Shown: positions 10,823 to 23,558 of the stretch, in pieces
Layout: each line of letters starts with the position of its first letter
How positions within the stretch are numbered: the stretch's first letter is position 1
Source of the DNA: Eutypa lata
Taxonomy: Eukaryota > Ascomycota > Sordariomycetes > Xylariales > Diatrypaceae
Direction: 5' to 3'
Length of the DNA stretch: 64,000 nt
Assembly (NCBI GenBank): GCA_022661535.1
Contig: JAKULF010000003.1
Span: 3,286,001-3,350,000, forward strand
Notes under the pieces: generated by a model
What the model was told of the DNA's origin: nothing
The model's database searches: none
What the model saw: the letters and a program-made list of their open reading frames with translations, nothing else
Position numbers and translations under genes: made by a program

Positions 10823-12268
10823 AGGGTAGCTCCGTAGGACTATCAAGTAGTGCTTAATGAATGTATAATATGGGATAATGAGGACATTGGTAACGAGCTA
10901 CCTCTTATGGTTCTTTCAAGAATATATTACATCTATTGTTGGCTTTTCTTCAGCTCATGAGATGACTCATTTGATAATAATTTACGCGAGAAACACAAAC
11001 ATCTTGATATCAATAGCCGTGCCTGACTCATTGTCCATAATGGGTACAATCAGAGAAATGTGGCATTACATAATAGGCATGAAGTTCCCAACATTACACT
11101 CACAGGCCTACATTACAAACATGATATGTAGGCATGAAGTACTTCCTGTACCTACATACATAGTATGCAACATTACTCAAACTACATTCTATCCAATGGA
11201 AGCCTTAAACACATCCATGGATGTATGTACCTATGTTTAACTCCTAAGGGTTGATGTCAACATTAAATGCCTGAAGTGACTGAAGTCTGGTCCACCTGAA
11301 AACTTCAAGTACCAAGTATCTGCGGGCCTTGTCTGATCAGCCCCGCCAACTGACAACTGAGCAGTTCTCAAGCCGCATTTCGGATTTAACTAGTCTAAGT
11401 AAGTATGTACTTAACTAATGGGATTCTGCCTGCCTTGCCCCATCATTGTTAGGTGTACCGCTTAGGCCTGAACGAGTCGGCTTTCGACTCCGTCAATACC
11501 TATCATACCTCATACCTGATCATCATCATTTACTTTTTCTGTATTGTTGGCGGCTGTTGACTTTTCGCCTACATACACATTTCTACCGTCACCCAAAAGT
11601 CAAGTCATTCGGTTCCTTCGTCGCGATACGATTTGTTTCTAGCACTTCGGAGTCCTTCATTTACCGGTGGATGCTCATAGTTTAGGTAGTTAACGGCAGG
11701 TGCTTGGTTGCTTGCTTTTCTGTCTTATCTTTTGAAGCATCTTGTATCACCTTCGTCTATCCACCACCACAACAATACTAACATTAGTCTTGAGGACGAC
11801 TTGTACGTCAGCACTCCCCCCCTCTTGTTTTCTTTCTGAAATGAATATCTGCCTATTGTAAAGGTAGTTGGTCTTTCAGGTCAAGAACTCTAAATCCTAG
11901 ATAGGCTGCTACCTAAACCTGCCTACGCACTCACTCACTTCGTCCTTTCCCTCTTTGAGCCCTATTACTCTTTCATAATCATTAAAAAAGTTGCAACATG
12001 CATACCTGAGCTATTTTGCCTCTTACTGACTTCTTTTCCCCTCAGGCTTATTTACACCTTACAGAGCCAACAAGCAGCTGTTACACTTCCTGCTGCATCA
12101 TCTCCATCTTTCTTAAACCCCCACCTTTCCCAGCCGGACCTCATCTTCTACGTTCCTGCCTGCGGACACCTGATTCTTTCGCCATCGTACCTCTTGGAGG
12201 ATTTCTCCGTCCGACTCGACTCCGCATCCGACTTCAACCACCAATATTCCGACGGGTAGCTTAGCAAG
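10823..12268. other. Intergenic and cullin promoter, no gene seen
   Basis: 1.4 kb upstream of the cullin gene. The last 500 bases are rich in C/T on the plus strand (CACCTT, CTTTCC, CCTCTT runs), as in fungal promoters and leaders. No supportable coding sequence. Confidence 0.5.
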
Positions 12269-14867
12269 ATGTCTCAAGTAGCCACCCAGCGATCCGTCAT
12301 CGAGATGCCCCCGGCTCCTAACCGGGAGGATATCGGTGCGACGTACGTCATTCCTCGACCTTCACCAAGATAGACCGTATGCTTACCGAGTTACAGATGG
12401 AAATACCTAGAGGCAGGAATCTCCAGGATCATGATCAATCTTCAAGATGGTATGGATATGCAGACTGTCAGTAGTTTCCCCGCATCCTTCCCGCTTCCGC
12501 CTTCTTGAATGCTAACCATTCCTTTTAGTACATGGGTATCTATACGTACGCTTGTCCTCGGTGATTTTTGCCCTCACAGCAACTAACATGATGATAGAGC
12601 CGTCCACAATTTCTGCACGTCGCAGAAGGCTATTGGCCTCGGTAGCAGTGGAAGTGGTGTCGGACAGGCACACCGGGGAGGTAAAGGTCATCATTAATCA
12701 TATCTCTTGGTTATCATTTTGCTAATCAACCATCAGCCCATCTGCTTGGAGAGGACCTTTACAAAAAGCTCAAGGAGTATTTAAATAACCACCTTGCCGA
12801 ACTTTATGAGCAATCCAAGACGCATAGCGACGAAGCCCTACTCACATACTATATCAGAGAATGGGACAGGTACACAGTCGCTGCCAAGTACATTCACCAT
12901 CTATTCCGATATCTCAATCGTCACTGGGTCAAGCGCGAGATGGACGAGGGCAAGAAGAGCACGTACGACGTCTACACACTGCACCTCTTCCAATGGCGCA
13001 CCGAGTTCTTCACCAAAGTTTCCGAGAAGGTTATGGCTGCTGTCTTGAAGCTTGTCGAAAAACAGAGAAACGGCGAGACGATCGAACACGGTCAGATTAA
13101 ACAAGTCGTAGACTCCTTCGTTTCCCTAGGCCTGGACGAGCATGACGCTACAAAGACCACCTTGGACATATACAGATTCCACTTCGAGAAGCCTTTCCTT
13201 TCTGCCACCGAAGCATTCTATGCCACCGAGTCGAAACAGTTCGTTACAGAGAACAGCGTAGTCGAGTACATGAAGAAGGCCGAAACTCGACTGAACGAGG
13301 AAGAAGAGAGGGTTCGGATGTACCTGCACAACGATATTGCGATACCGCTCAAGAAGACTTGCAATAAGGCTTTGATCGCTGATCATTTGGCCTTACTGAG
13401 AGACGAGTTTCAAGTGCTGCTGGACAACGACCGGGAAGATGACATGGCACGGATGTATAGTCTGCTGATACGAATCCCAGAGGGTCTAGAACCGTTGCGG
13501 CAGAAGTTTGAGACTCATGTGCGCAATGCTGGACTTGCCGCTGTCGCTAAGGTCGCATCCGATGCCGAAAAGCTGGAGCCTAAGGTTTATGTCGAAGCAT
13601 TACTCGAGACGCATACTAAATACCAGGGCTTAGTCAAGCGTGCCTTTGCTGATGAACCTGAATTCACACGATCGTTAGACAATGCCTGTCGCGAATTTGT
13701 GAACCGCAACGATATTTGCAAAGCAGGATCTAACAAGTCACCTGAGCTGCTTGCGAAGTATACCGACGTCCTCCTACGGAAGAGTGGCACTGGAGTGGAA
13801 GAATCCGAACTCGATGCTACGTTAACCCAGATCATGACGGTTTTCAAGTATATTGAGGATAAGGATGTCTTCCAGAAATTCTATTCAAGAATGCTTGCCA
13901 GACGTCTAGTTCACAGCAACTCGTCTTCGGATGATGCCGAGACTAGCATGATCAGCAAACTCAAGGAAGCCTGTGGTTTCGAGTACACCAACAAACTTCA
14001 GCGCATGTTCCAAGACATGCAAATCTCCAAGGATTTGAACACCGGTTTCCGGGAGCACACCAAAGGTCTTTCAGGAAAGCAAGCTCTCGACTCATCGTAC
14101 TCGATTCTCGGCACAAGCTTCTGGCCGTTAACGGCGCCTAACACCACCTTTAACCCGCCAGCAGAGATCCAGACAGATCTGGATAGATTCAGTCGTTTCT
14201 ACAAGAACAAGCACGAGGGCCGTAAATTGACTTGGCTATGGCAACTTTGCAAGGGCGAAGTGAAGACGGGATATTGCAAGAATCAGAAGACGCCTTACAC
14301 ATTCCAAGTTAGCGTATACCAGATGGCAATACTCCTCCTGTTCAACGACAAGGATGTCCAGACGTACGAGGATATCCAATCCGTAACCCAATTAACTAAT
14401 GAGACGTTGGACTCGGCTCTTGGAATCCTCTGCAAAGCAAAGGTTCTCCTGATGAAGCCTGAGGGAGATAAGCCTGGTCCCAACAAGAAATTCCACCTCA
14501 ATTACGACTTCAAGAGCAAGAAGATTCGTGTGAATCTCAACGTGGGCACCAAGTCGGAGCAAAAGCAGGAAGAAGCTGATACCAACAAGAACATCGAGGA
14601 GGATCGTCAACTTGTTCTTCAGGTAAGTCAAATATCCCCATATCTACGTGTTGACCTTGTACTAATACGCATTTACAGTCAGCTATTGTCCGAATCATGA
14701 AGGCACGAAAACGCATGAAGCACGCACAGTTGGTCAGCGAATGTATTAGCCAAATTAAGGCGCGATTTGTCCCGAAAGTTGGTGACATCAAGAAGTGCAT
14801 TGAGATTCTCCTTGACAAAGAATACTTAGAGCGCCTGGACGATGACGAGCTCGGCTACTTGGCATAA
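12269..14867 (+). CDS. cul1: Cullin-1 (SCF ubiquitin ligase scaffold), six exons
   Basis: Exons 12269-12342, 12397-12466, 12529-12545, 12598-12680, 12737-14622 and 14679-14867 encode 772 residues. Cullin-1 is the scaffold of SCF E3 ligases: its N-terminal repeats bind Skp1/F-box adaptors and its C-terminal part holds Rbx1. The start (DIGATWKYLEAG..., then MDMQTYMGIYTAVHNFCTS across three splice sites) is the cullin N-terminal signature. The cullin homology block lies around residues 380-620. The last exon carries the neddylation motif IVRIMKARK with the acceptor lysine at about 718, and the protein ends in YLA as other CUL1 proteins do. Length is close to human CUL1 (776). Exon 3 is only 17 nt (Y-M-G-I-Y plus two bases). 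A Gly/Ser insert (LGSSGSGVGQAHRGG) follows the first repeat, as in other fungal CUL1. Confidence 0.95.
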
Positions 14868-15564
14868 AACCGGAGTCAAGCACCCCCTCGGATAACTGAG
14901 CGAGCTACTATCTCTCACGAATACAGATTTTCGCAGCGTCTTACACAACTCAACGCCCACCAATAATTTCAGCTACTCACCAAATGGAGCTTAGGCTAGT
15001 GATAGACGGGATGGGTAGGGCTAATCAGAAGATGTGCTGAGTGGCGTTGTCATATGGATCACTACCGTTTAGACGAACCTCAGGCATAACTTACTCTGGC
15101 ATAATTTGGACCTGTCCTAGGTGGTACGGTGAAAGGCGACGTATCTCCTACGTTTTGCCATTCACACAGTATCTATTTATTAATGATTGGGTGGAGGTGT
15201 GTGCCGTCACCCATGTAGTGAGTGAATCATTACAACCACCAAGCCATATGACTCCTCTCCCCCTCAACCCTTATATTGCACATAGGGAAGAAGTAGTAGT
15301 AGTAGTAGTACTAGTACTCGTAGTAGCTAGTAGCTTGGAAGCGGTCACACATACAAAAAAAACCCCGTATATGAGATCCGTGGGTGGGGGGACTCCTATG
15401 CTTTCTATAGCTACTTGCACCCATGCTGGTAGACAAGACACTTGTTAGGAAATAGACGGAAAAAAACATGATTACAATGAATCCTGCATGTGGGCTTCTT
15501 TTCAGGGATTTGAAAGTGAAGTGCATGAATAAGCAATTTGTTTATATGAAGGCTTGACTACTTT

Positions 15565-15588
15565 ACCTACCTACCTACCTACCTACCT
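15565..15588. repeat. CTAC microsatellite
   Basis: About six uninterrupted ACCT/CTAC units. Confidence 0.85.
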
Positions 15589-16206
15589 TGGCAGTTTGCG
15601 ATGTGAAAAAGAAACGACTTTATCATTCCTCTTGAATGCCCCTTAGTTAACTCTATGAAGTGAGTAGACTTAGCCTATTAACCTTTCAACTAGTTGCACC
15701 CACGCCACTGGGAAGCGTGTATCGTAAGCATCAACGAGTCGTGATCATCACACGCATATTTCTCTATCATCGAGTTGGATACATAAGCAAGTAAGGTAGG
15801 TTGGGTATATATATATATATATTACTAATAATCTCTTCAAAGATTGATCTCTATACATAACGTTTCATCCGCTCGAGGACGGCCACATACCTACATACGT
15901 AGGGACGTAGTTAGATGCTTGCTTATTGCCCTATCCATCCATCCGCCTTTTGAAGAATCGAAGATATCTCACGGTTTGCCGTCCCGTGCATGTCGTCCTT
16001 CCTTCCCAGGAGGAATTTTTGTTTCCCATTGCTTTTTTTATAATAAAAAAAAGTATTGGTAGGCTGACTACCTAAAGCAGCTATTGATTTATACAGCATC
16101 GTCTCAGCATCGTCTCAGCTTCGGCTATTCTTCTCGTACTTTCAGTTAGTAAGCTGAGTAGCTAGCTACACATGCGAGTTGTCCTTCCGTCTGTCCCATT
16201 ACGATC

Positions 16207-16237
16207 GACTGACTGACTGACTGACTGACTGACTGAC
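16207..16237. repeat. GACT microsatellite
   Basis: Seven to eight perfect GACT units in a row in the gap between cullin-1 and AVL9. Confidence 0.9.
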
Positions 16238-16443
16238 CGGCGAGTTAGCTCCCTTGGAGCTCGAACGGAATTGGTGAGCGGCTAGCTGGCTGGCTGGGTA
16301 TCTGTCTACTGTCCTCACTTTGAGGCATGATCCGTAACGCTATTCGAGAGGTGTATGTATGCGCACACATACACGCATATATATATAACTGCTTCATCTG
16401 TTCCCCGCTTTGGCAACCCCTACTTTGGCAACCTGGTGCTTTC

Positions 16444-19039
16444 TTAAGCGACTTGTGCCCCTGCTGGTGCTGATGCTGGTACCGCTGCTGCTGATACTGC
16501 TGCTGTTGCTGCTAGTTCTGTGTCCGCTGCTGCTGGCTCTGTATCCGTGTTGGCGGTGTCATCCTCTTCTTTCTTCACCTCCGTAGTCGAAATCTCCGTG
16601 CTCGCGCTCGCACTCGCACTCGCATTCGCACCCACAACATCCGTATCCGCATCCGCCCCGCTGCTCGCCCCCTCGATCTTGCGACTCGCCCGCTTTTCCT
16701 TTTCCTTTTCCCTTTCCTTTTCAGCTGCGGACGTCGCGGTCGCGGTCGTAGGGCTACCCGGCTTCGAATTAGAAGACCCGCCGCTATCGGAGCCTACCCC
16801 GTCCAACAACACGTTTTCGTCGAAGCTGTCGCCGGTGGCGGGTCTGGTCTTATCATCGCTGCTCTCGCTGGGCCGGTTCGAGGCCGTCAAGTTGATCATC
16901 TGGAACTTCTCGCGTGTCGATAACGTGGGGGACGACGGCGACAGGGGACTGCCTAGGGGAGTGCCGATGGTCGAGTCTCTGTTGCGCGACCGGCGGACGT
17001 TGAACCCCCAGCCGCCGCCGCCTCCGCCGCCGCCTTCATTTGTGCCGTTGCTCTTGGTGCTGCTGTGGCTCCCCGACCGGCCCCAGCCTTGTCTCCGCTT
17101 TTGGTCCGCCCACGACGTCCAGCTTCCGATGTAGGCGCCAGCTCGCGCGCCGACCGAAGAAGGCTGGGTCTTACTGGAGGGGTCTGGGCTACCGGGCGAC
17201 GCGAGTCCGTTCTTATCCGTGGCTGCCTTCGTCGCCCGCGCTTCCTCGGCACGCTTCCTCTGTGCTTCCCGGAGGGCCTCCATATCCGCATAGAGCTTGC
17301 CGAACACGGTGCTGGCCTTGTCGCGACCGGCCGCAAGATTCCGCCCGAGCACCTCTCGGCCCACCGCGAACGTTTCGTCCAGGTGCAGGTCTTGCACTTG
17401 CTGCTGAATGCGCCGCTGCACGTCATCGATGGTAAGGCCTCCCGCGCAAGGATGTCTGGGTTCCACTATGTCGAATAGGTGGGAGTCTGTATTTGCGTTC
17501 CACAGGCGGTAATTGTCCGTCTTCTTCCACGCCTCGACCCACTCGGCACCAAAGTCCAAGGAGGGATCCCCTTCAATATGATCCAGCATGGCTTTGGGAT
17601 TGTTCGCATTGCTTGTGAGGTAGTTTTGGTACTTCACGGATGCGATGAGGGCTTGAAGGTACTCTTCAAATTGAAGCCGGATGAATTCTTCACTGCCGCG
17701 GAATCCCATTGTTTTCGGCCGACCGGGATTTGCCTCGTCCCATGTTTCGTTTACCTCCTGCGTAATGAAGTCTATCCACCGCCTGTCTGCGTGAGAGAGG
17801 GTCAACGCACTGCGAAGTGAGCTGGAAGTTATGTTGATCGTATCGTCGTCTAGATTAATTAAGATGTCACTGTATCTGTCCTTCTGCTGTAAAAGAAGTG
17901 AATTAGTACTCCCGACTATATAGGACTTTGTCCCAAAATCCGCTAGGATGTCCAGTTGCTGTAGTGGCGTATAGGGACCGAATAAGCTCCCCTAATGTTC
18001 ATGATTAGCTCCATGCACTGATACTAATCAAGAATAGGCACATACTTTGCCAAATACCTGCAGCGGCAAGCCTAGATATGAGAGCAACGAGTTTCGGTCA
18101 CTAGTCCGTAAACTCGTAGGCTTACTCAGTGTTTTTTCATAGTTATTCAGGTCTGGCCCGGCGCAGTCCTGAAGATTCCTCAACAAACCGGGTATTAAAG
18201 ATATAAGAGAAAATTGCATCATGCAGAGACGCTCGCAACGCGAGCCGAAGAATAGCATCTGGGCAATCCGGTTAGCTCGGTTTCTAATAGCCAGTTTTCT
18301 ACGTCGTTGGCACTGACTTTGTACTGTAACAGGCAGCATTTTAGTAAAACCAAAGTCTGCCAGCGAAATTCGTGCACAAGTTCCCGGAGGCTCATGCCCA
18401 GGTATTGGTCTCTGTCCTCCTCATTAAGCTGGCCCCTCTCCTTCTCCTCGGCAAGACTCTCCTGGAACCGACGGAGAATCTCGGTGTCGCCGAACTCGCG
18501 CTGGGCAAACCAGGCCTTGGTCACGACAGACAGGCGTTCCCTTAACATACCAAAAGTCTGGGGGCTGTCCGCAATAACCACTACCGCCTTTTGCACCGTT
18601 GACCGCGTCACATCCGCAGGTCGAACGAGTAGTTGTGACGCGTCCATCTGTCTCGTACACGATATACCAAAGAGCGAGGTGGCAGGAACATCGTCGGTTG
18701 CGGGTCGAAGGAGGGTAAAGTATGAGAAGTCTTCGGTAGATCTAGTTAGATCCGATTGGTTCGAGTTAGTCTTCTAAGCAAATGCCAGTTATTAAAGAAA
18801 ACAAACGAGAGAACATACGCGTGTGCGCCATCACTCAAGGCCATGAATGGTAACAAAGTCCAGTCATATTCAGCTGCTGGATCGCGGTCTTCTTCTACGC
18901 CAAACCACTTCTCAACTTCGGGCCCTCTCGCATGGTGGAAGTCAACCACTGATACCAATGGTGTAAAACCCGGCGCATTCGTACTTGTACGGCCGGTATC
19001 GCCTGTATCACCACTACCGTTCGATACAGGATTCGCCAT
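16444..19039 (-). CDS. AVL9: AVL9, late secretory pathway protein, four exons
   Basis: Exons 19039-18819, 18741-18318, 18258-18046 and 17991-16444 give 801 residues. AVL9 is a DENN-related protein acting in exocytic traffic from the Golgi to the cell surface. The N-terminal signature PLVSVVDFHHARGPEVEKWF, then DGAHASTEDFSYFTLL and FGISCTRQMD, and the block MLFFGSRCERLCMMQFSLI-SLIPGLLRNLQD are characteristic. Introns have donors GTATGT, GTCAGT and GTATGT and acceptors CTAG, CCAG and TTAG. The first intron keeps its frame open for a while, so a naive translation runs past the true splice site. From about residue 500 the protein is low complexity: an eight-Gly run, Ser/Pro, a KEREKEKEKR stretch and an Ala/Ser/Thr/Glu-rich tail ending GAQVA. 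The long tail is disordered and probably species-variable. Confidence 0.92.
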
Positions 19040-19966
19040 CTTGGAAAGGGTGTACCATAAAGCTAGTTATAGGAATAGACAACAGGTGCTAGAAAGAAAA
19101 GGCTTTTGATTGATTTGATAGCCCAGAGCTATAGTGGTTGCCGGTAGTTAGTTGACAATGATGTTAATGACAATGATGGTGACGATGACGATGATGCGGA
19201 GCAACAGCACAAGATTCCACCCAAGGATCCAAGCTCGTTAAATAATAATAGGTCAATTGCAGACAGCACAGGTTGAAAAGTGGATGTATAGCGTTTCTAG
19301 TATGATATATAACTCCCTCGGAAAGAATTGAGCGACGTGGAGGAGGCGAAGGAGGGGATTTTTTAGAAGTTATCACAGTCAAGCTGGGCAAAAACTGCAG
19401 AACTTTGTGCTACCTATCACAGTAGGTAGGAGGTGATATTGTTGATTTGATTTGATTGTTTGGAGCTCCTTTCTTCGGTAGACAAGGCTCAATCAAAGCT
19501 CAGCGGGGCGGAAGGTTGCCTAAAAAGGAGAATTGAGTAATAACCAATCCAGCGCTAGGTTTGGTAGTTCAGTTTAGTCAGTCCAAGACCAAGTCAAGAT
19601 TTCCGTTATTGCACAGACATCTGGGAATCGATGCTGCTGATCTGATCGAAGCTTTGCTCATGTGGATTGTCGGTAAGGCCAGGTCGAGATGGATTGCTTG
19701 AACACTGAAGAAGAAGAAGAAGAAGAAGAAAAGGACCAGCTCTCCAATCGTGAATCTCATTACCTACCTAGGTAGTTGACGTACCCATGAGCCCGGCAAG
19801 TGAATTAATATGATAACATGAGCCTTTACAGCTGAGGCCAAGTCATATCGAAGAAATAAAAGCTACTGTATTGTACAATGCATATGAAAATCTTAAATGC
19901 TATAGTTACCGACGCGGTACAAATTCCGAAAAAGAGGACCAGGGTCTCATAAGCGGGTATACTATA
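19040..19966. other. AVL9 upstream region, no gene seen
   Basis: Presumed promoter and leader of AVL9. It includes GAT/GAC-rich sequence near 19155-19200 and a GAA run at about 19708-19731. No coding sequence supported. Confidence 0.45.
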
Positions 19967-20598
19967 CAAGGTAGTTTTATTATGTGCATTAATTACAGTA
20001 AAATGAAATAAATAACGTTTAAATAATGTTTTTACATTAAAACTTATTAAGTTTAAAAACGTATAACTTTATAACTTTATATATAAATATATAAAATAAT
20101 TTTTTTATATTAAAATTAATTATAAAAATAATATTTTTATTAATTTAAAATATTTTTTAAATTTTTTATATAATAATAAAATTAAAAGTAAAATATACGA
20201 TTATATAAAAATATATATTTTATATATAAAACGTAATATTTTTTTAATTTTAAAATTATAAAATTTTAATATATTATATTTATAAATATAAATAAATTAA
20301 AAATAATTTTTTTAATTTTATTTATATATATATATTATAAAATATATATAAATAAATATTAAAATTTTAATATTTTAAAAAATATTAATATATAATATTA
20401 TATAATAATTATAACGTTTTTAAAAAAAATATTATATTATTTTTTTTAATATAAAATAATTTTTATATTTTATTTTATAATTTTAAATTATATTATTATA
20501 AAGTTATTTAAATTTAAAAATAAAAAATAAAAGTTAATTTTTTAAATTAAACGTTATTTATTTTTAATCATTATATATTATAAAAAGGGTAAAGCTTG
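19967..20598. mobile_element. RIP-like A/T island with degenerate terminal inverted repeats
   Basis: The core (20041-20560) is almost only A and T. I count no CpA and no TpG in it, while the few remaining C bases are in CpG or CpT. That is the footprint of repeat-induced point mutation. The outer ends read TA-CAAG and CTTG-TA. A 17-bp inverted repeat (AAATAAATAACGTTTAA) lies at 20006-20022 and 20547-20563, 39 and 35 bp from the two ends. I infer a short, heavily mutated DNA transposon or derivative of about 632 bp inserted at a TA. No open frame remains. The boundaries are less certain than for the element at 49703-50561. Confidence 0.5.
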
Positions 20599-22939
20599 TA
20601 TTAATAAAGTCAAAGTTAATCCTTACTACTTCAACAAACACTCAGGTTAAACCCCGCTACTTCCAATCGATATCTTCAATGGCAATAGTTTACAGATTGC
20701 CAAATCACCAATCATTTGGGATAAACCCGGTGAGTTACATATAAGCTGGATCTTACCTCTTGCCGATCTATTGCTATGTCTTCCAGAACCCCAGCAAGGC
20801 CCAGCAACGTTCTATATAACCAGCGCTGCTAGCTATATAGTGTAAAAGCATGTATATAATTCGGAAAGGCGGCCAGGTCAACGACCATACATAGCTAGCC
20901 ATAGTCCTACGCATACCGCCTTGCTTAACTATCATTTACGACGAGCACCGTCTCTTCTCCTCTTCCAGCTAAGCCTGCTGGCCTATCATGGGAATCTCAC
21001 AAGCGGTCTGGCCCGCCCGCAATATTGGGAAACTCCCCCACGGCTACATACAAGACGTGGCCATATGCTACGCAGCAAGCAGTATGCCAGCTGTCTTGCA
21101 TTGCATAAACGAGCCAGATCATGTTCAAGGGTCACAATGCCATTGTCGGCAACCATCGATGCCAAGTACGACCACGCTGTTCTAACCAAACCCGTCTGCG
21201 ATTACAGGCTCCTGTGTTTCCACCCTAGTTGGCTAGCATCCGAACATTCTGAGAAAACCTCGCATTGGTTGGCCGGTATCTCGCCGAGATCATTCTTTGC
21301 TATAGAGCTACATAATCTAGCACCCCCAGATTGCGCTTGTCTCAGATGCACCAGCTCCCCCATTCAACGGTGGACCTCAATTGGCGCCCGCCACAAACTC
21401 TTCCGCCCGTGAGCTCAGGTTACTGACGTGATATACTACGAGTTTCATGTCGCTTTTGGTTGTTTGGTCGATCAATTGACCACATAAAGTATAAATGACC
21501 ATATTCCAACCTTGCCACCCCTATTAATGCATCCCATCGTGCTCTTGGAACGGCACACCTAAAGTTGACAGATAGTCAGTCAGTCAGTCAGTCTCATGGC
21601 GCAACTGTACGTCGGTAAATGCCTCTCCTTCCTCTATGTTCCTGTACATGAACGGGAAGTGGCATGACAGAGGCAATGCCGCGTAGCTGAGGCTGGGATG
21701 TTGCCATTCTTCCTATGGCCTCGACAAATTACCGGCATTGCTAAAATCACCCAAGCAATGGAATATAATAGCTGGATTGTCTGATAATAAATGTGCCACC
21801 TTTTGTCCCAAAATATAACACAAATCCCTTGCATTAAACAAACCCCATATATCAACAGGAAGTTCATATTAATAACCGAGTGAGTACCGGAATCCCGTCA
21901 GATCGGCTGCCCTTGGAGTCTTGGGGGAATATTGGTCCATATGACCACATGTCATTGCAGAAACAGTGAAATCATTCCAATTTGGATGCTTGCTACTCCG
22001 AATTTACATACCACAAGCCGCGTATGATAGATAGCCAACAAAAGGGGTCTATAACGGACTGAGTACAAGGCGTCTACCTATGACCTGACCCTTTCCGAAA
22101 CAATATGACCCTAAGTATCTAATCATATATACAGGCGATAACTGATGGCTTCTCATAAGCCGTTGCTTACATATGTACCTAGCATACCTTGTATATAAGT
22201 ATAGCCCACAAGCACTTATACATGGAATATCAATTATATCTATCAGGGTGTATAAAGCCCACCCTACATACAGACGTACATATAATACATATTTGTTGCC
22301 TGTACGTAGTATAATCCTCAACTCCCGGGGAGTACTAAGAGTTAATTGGTTGATTTTGACGATACCCTAAATATGGAAGGTTGTATTAAATTTAGAACAT
22401 CCATCTTCTTTAACGTTAACTTCCGACTTCAAGAGTGAGACTGATTTCAAGGGTAGACAGATGGGAGGATCTCCTGATAAGTGATAAGCATGCGATAAGA
22501 ACAGACCATATCCACTAATAAGCTTAAACCTCCCCACTGAAAAACGCAGGGTCCGCCGACTTTCGGTAAGTGGACTCTGCCATGTCGTCATTGGATGAAT
22601 CGACCAAAGAAACGAATGAGTTCCTGGTCCCTTGACTAATTTTGGCAGGGTCGAGAAATGCGATAATGCATGGTTGGTCAGGCCCAGGGAAGTCTCCTCC
22701 GATGGCCATCCTTTTACCGACCATTGCACCCCCATTTAGCATTATTCATGCGTGCACATTGAGAAACCAACACTTAATTCTCCTCTTTCTAGCCGGTTAT
22801 CATTCTAGATGTGAAGAGTATATTCTCCCTTTGTATAGGAGATGGTCCTTTAGTCGCCAAAGTCGCTTGTAGAACCTCTTCCCTTACCTACACCTTCGCA
22901 TACGCACACACGCTGGAATAAAATCTCACGCCCACCACA
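20599..22939. other. Gene-poor region upstream of SAP30-like gene
   Basis: 2.3 kb without a gene I can support. One frame at 20921-21412 (+) is long by chance standards (163 codons) but shows no family features, no membrane segment and has equally open competitors in other frames. A CAGT run lies at about 21575-21593. The final 150 bases are the presumed promoter of the SAP30-like gene. Confidence 0.45.
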
Positions 22940-23558
22940 ATGGCTCCAAAGTCGAAGGCGAACCACGACGACACAAAGTCGGAAACGGCAAGCGTCAAAA
23001 ATGGGCATACTGGATCCAATAATCATCGATCGAATGGCAAACTTCAACGGGTTAACAGCTCGATGGGCACACAATCAAAAGATGCCGCTTCCGTCAACGG
23101 TTCAACAACGGCACCAGCAGCGCCAGCGTCAACAGCCGTATCACAGCAGGTCAATGGCTCAGGGGTATGATTGTTTAGTCAATCGTTCATTCAAACAATC
23201 CGGGTTTACTAATTAAGGATCATTATTTTAGTTACAGTGGCCTTCCTTCGATCGAGACACCCTCCACGACTATCGGCGTGAATATAGACTTGACACACCC
23301 GCTGCCTTCTCCGACTCCTACCAACACTGGGTCCTCGCACAGTCACCCATCGGCCTCCGATCCCCTACCATGGCCCGGAAAGCGGTCTACAGACGGCAGA
23401 GTAAAGAGGACCTAGCGAAGGCGGCCAGGAAGCACTTCAACGGACAGGGCGTACAGGAGAACGACGTCCTCGTCGCATTCCTACACAAGGTGCGGAATCC
23501 GGGTGTTGTCAAACCCAGGCGGGACAAGAACCTCCCGCACTCGCTACCCTTCCCATGA
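22940..23558 (+). CDS. SAP30-like Sin3-binding subunit of histone deacetylase complex
   Basis: Exons 22940-23164 and 23232-23558 (donor GTATGA, acceptor TTTTAG, phase 0) encode 183 residues. The first 75 residues are basic, Ser/Asn/Ala-rich and disordered (MAPKSKANHDDTKSET..., APAAPASTAVSQQ). The second exon carries a domain matching the SAP30 Sin3-binding fold: LQWPSFDRDTLHDYRREYRL, then MARK...RRQSKEDLAKAARKHF, then VQENDVLVAFLHKVRN. In other fungi and animals this domain docks the protein on the PAH3 region of Sin3 in the Rpd3/Sin3 deacetylase complex. The insertion DTPAAFSDSYQHWVLAQSPIG between the helices is of the filamentous-fungal type as I remember it. Nuclear location is inferred. 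Confidence 0.85.

Larger units (their letters stand above)
14868..16443. other. Convergent gap between cullin-1 and AVL9, no gene seen
   Basis: 1.6 kb between two converging genes. It contains AGT trinucleotides (about 15290-15315), CTAC repeats (15565-15588), a TA run (15806-15822) and GACT repeats (16207-16237). No frame resembles a gene. Confidence 0.5.

Noticed and set aside
18742..18818. Open frame running through AVL9 intron 1
   Set aside because: It reads to RRLTRTNRI and stops. The acceptor at 18742 restores the conserved DGAHA-STEDFSYF sequence.
20921..21412. 163-codon plus-strand frame
   Set aside because: No recognisable domain, odd codon use with scattered Cys, His and Trp, and an overlapping antisense frame of similar quality. 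It could be a relic but I cannot support a gene.
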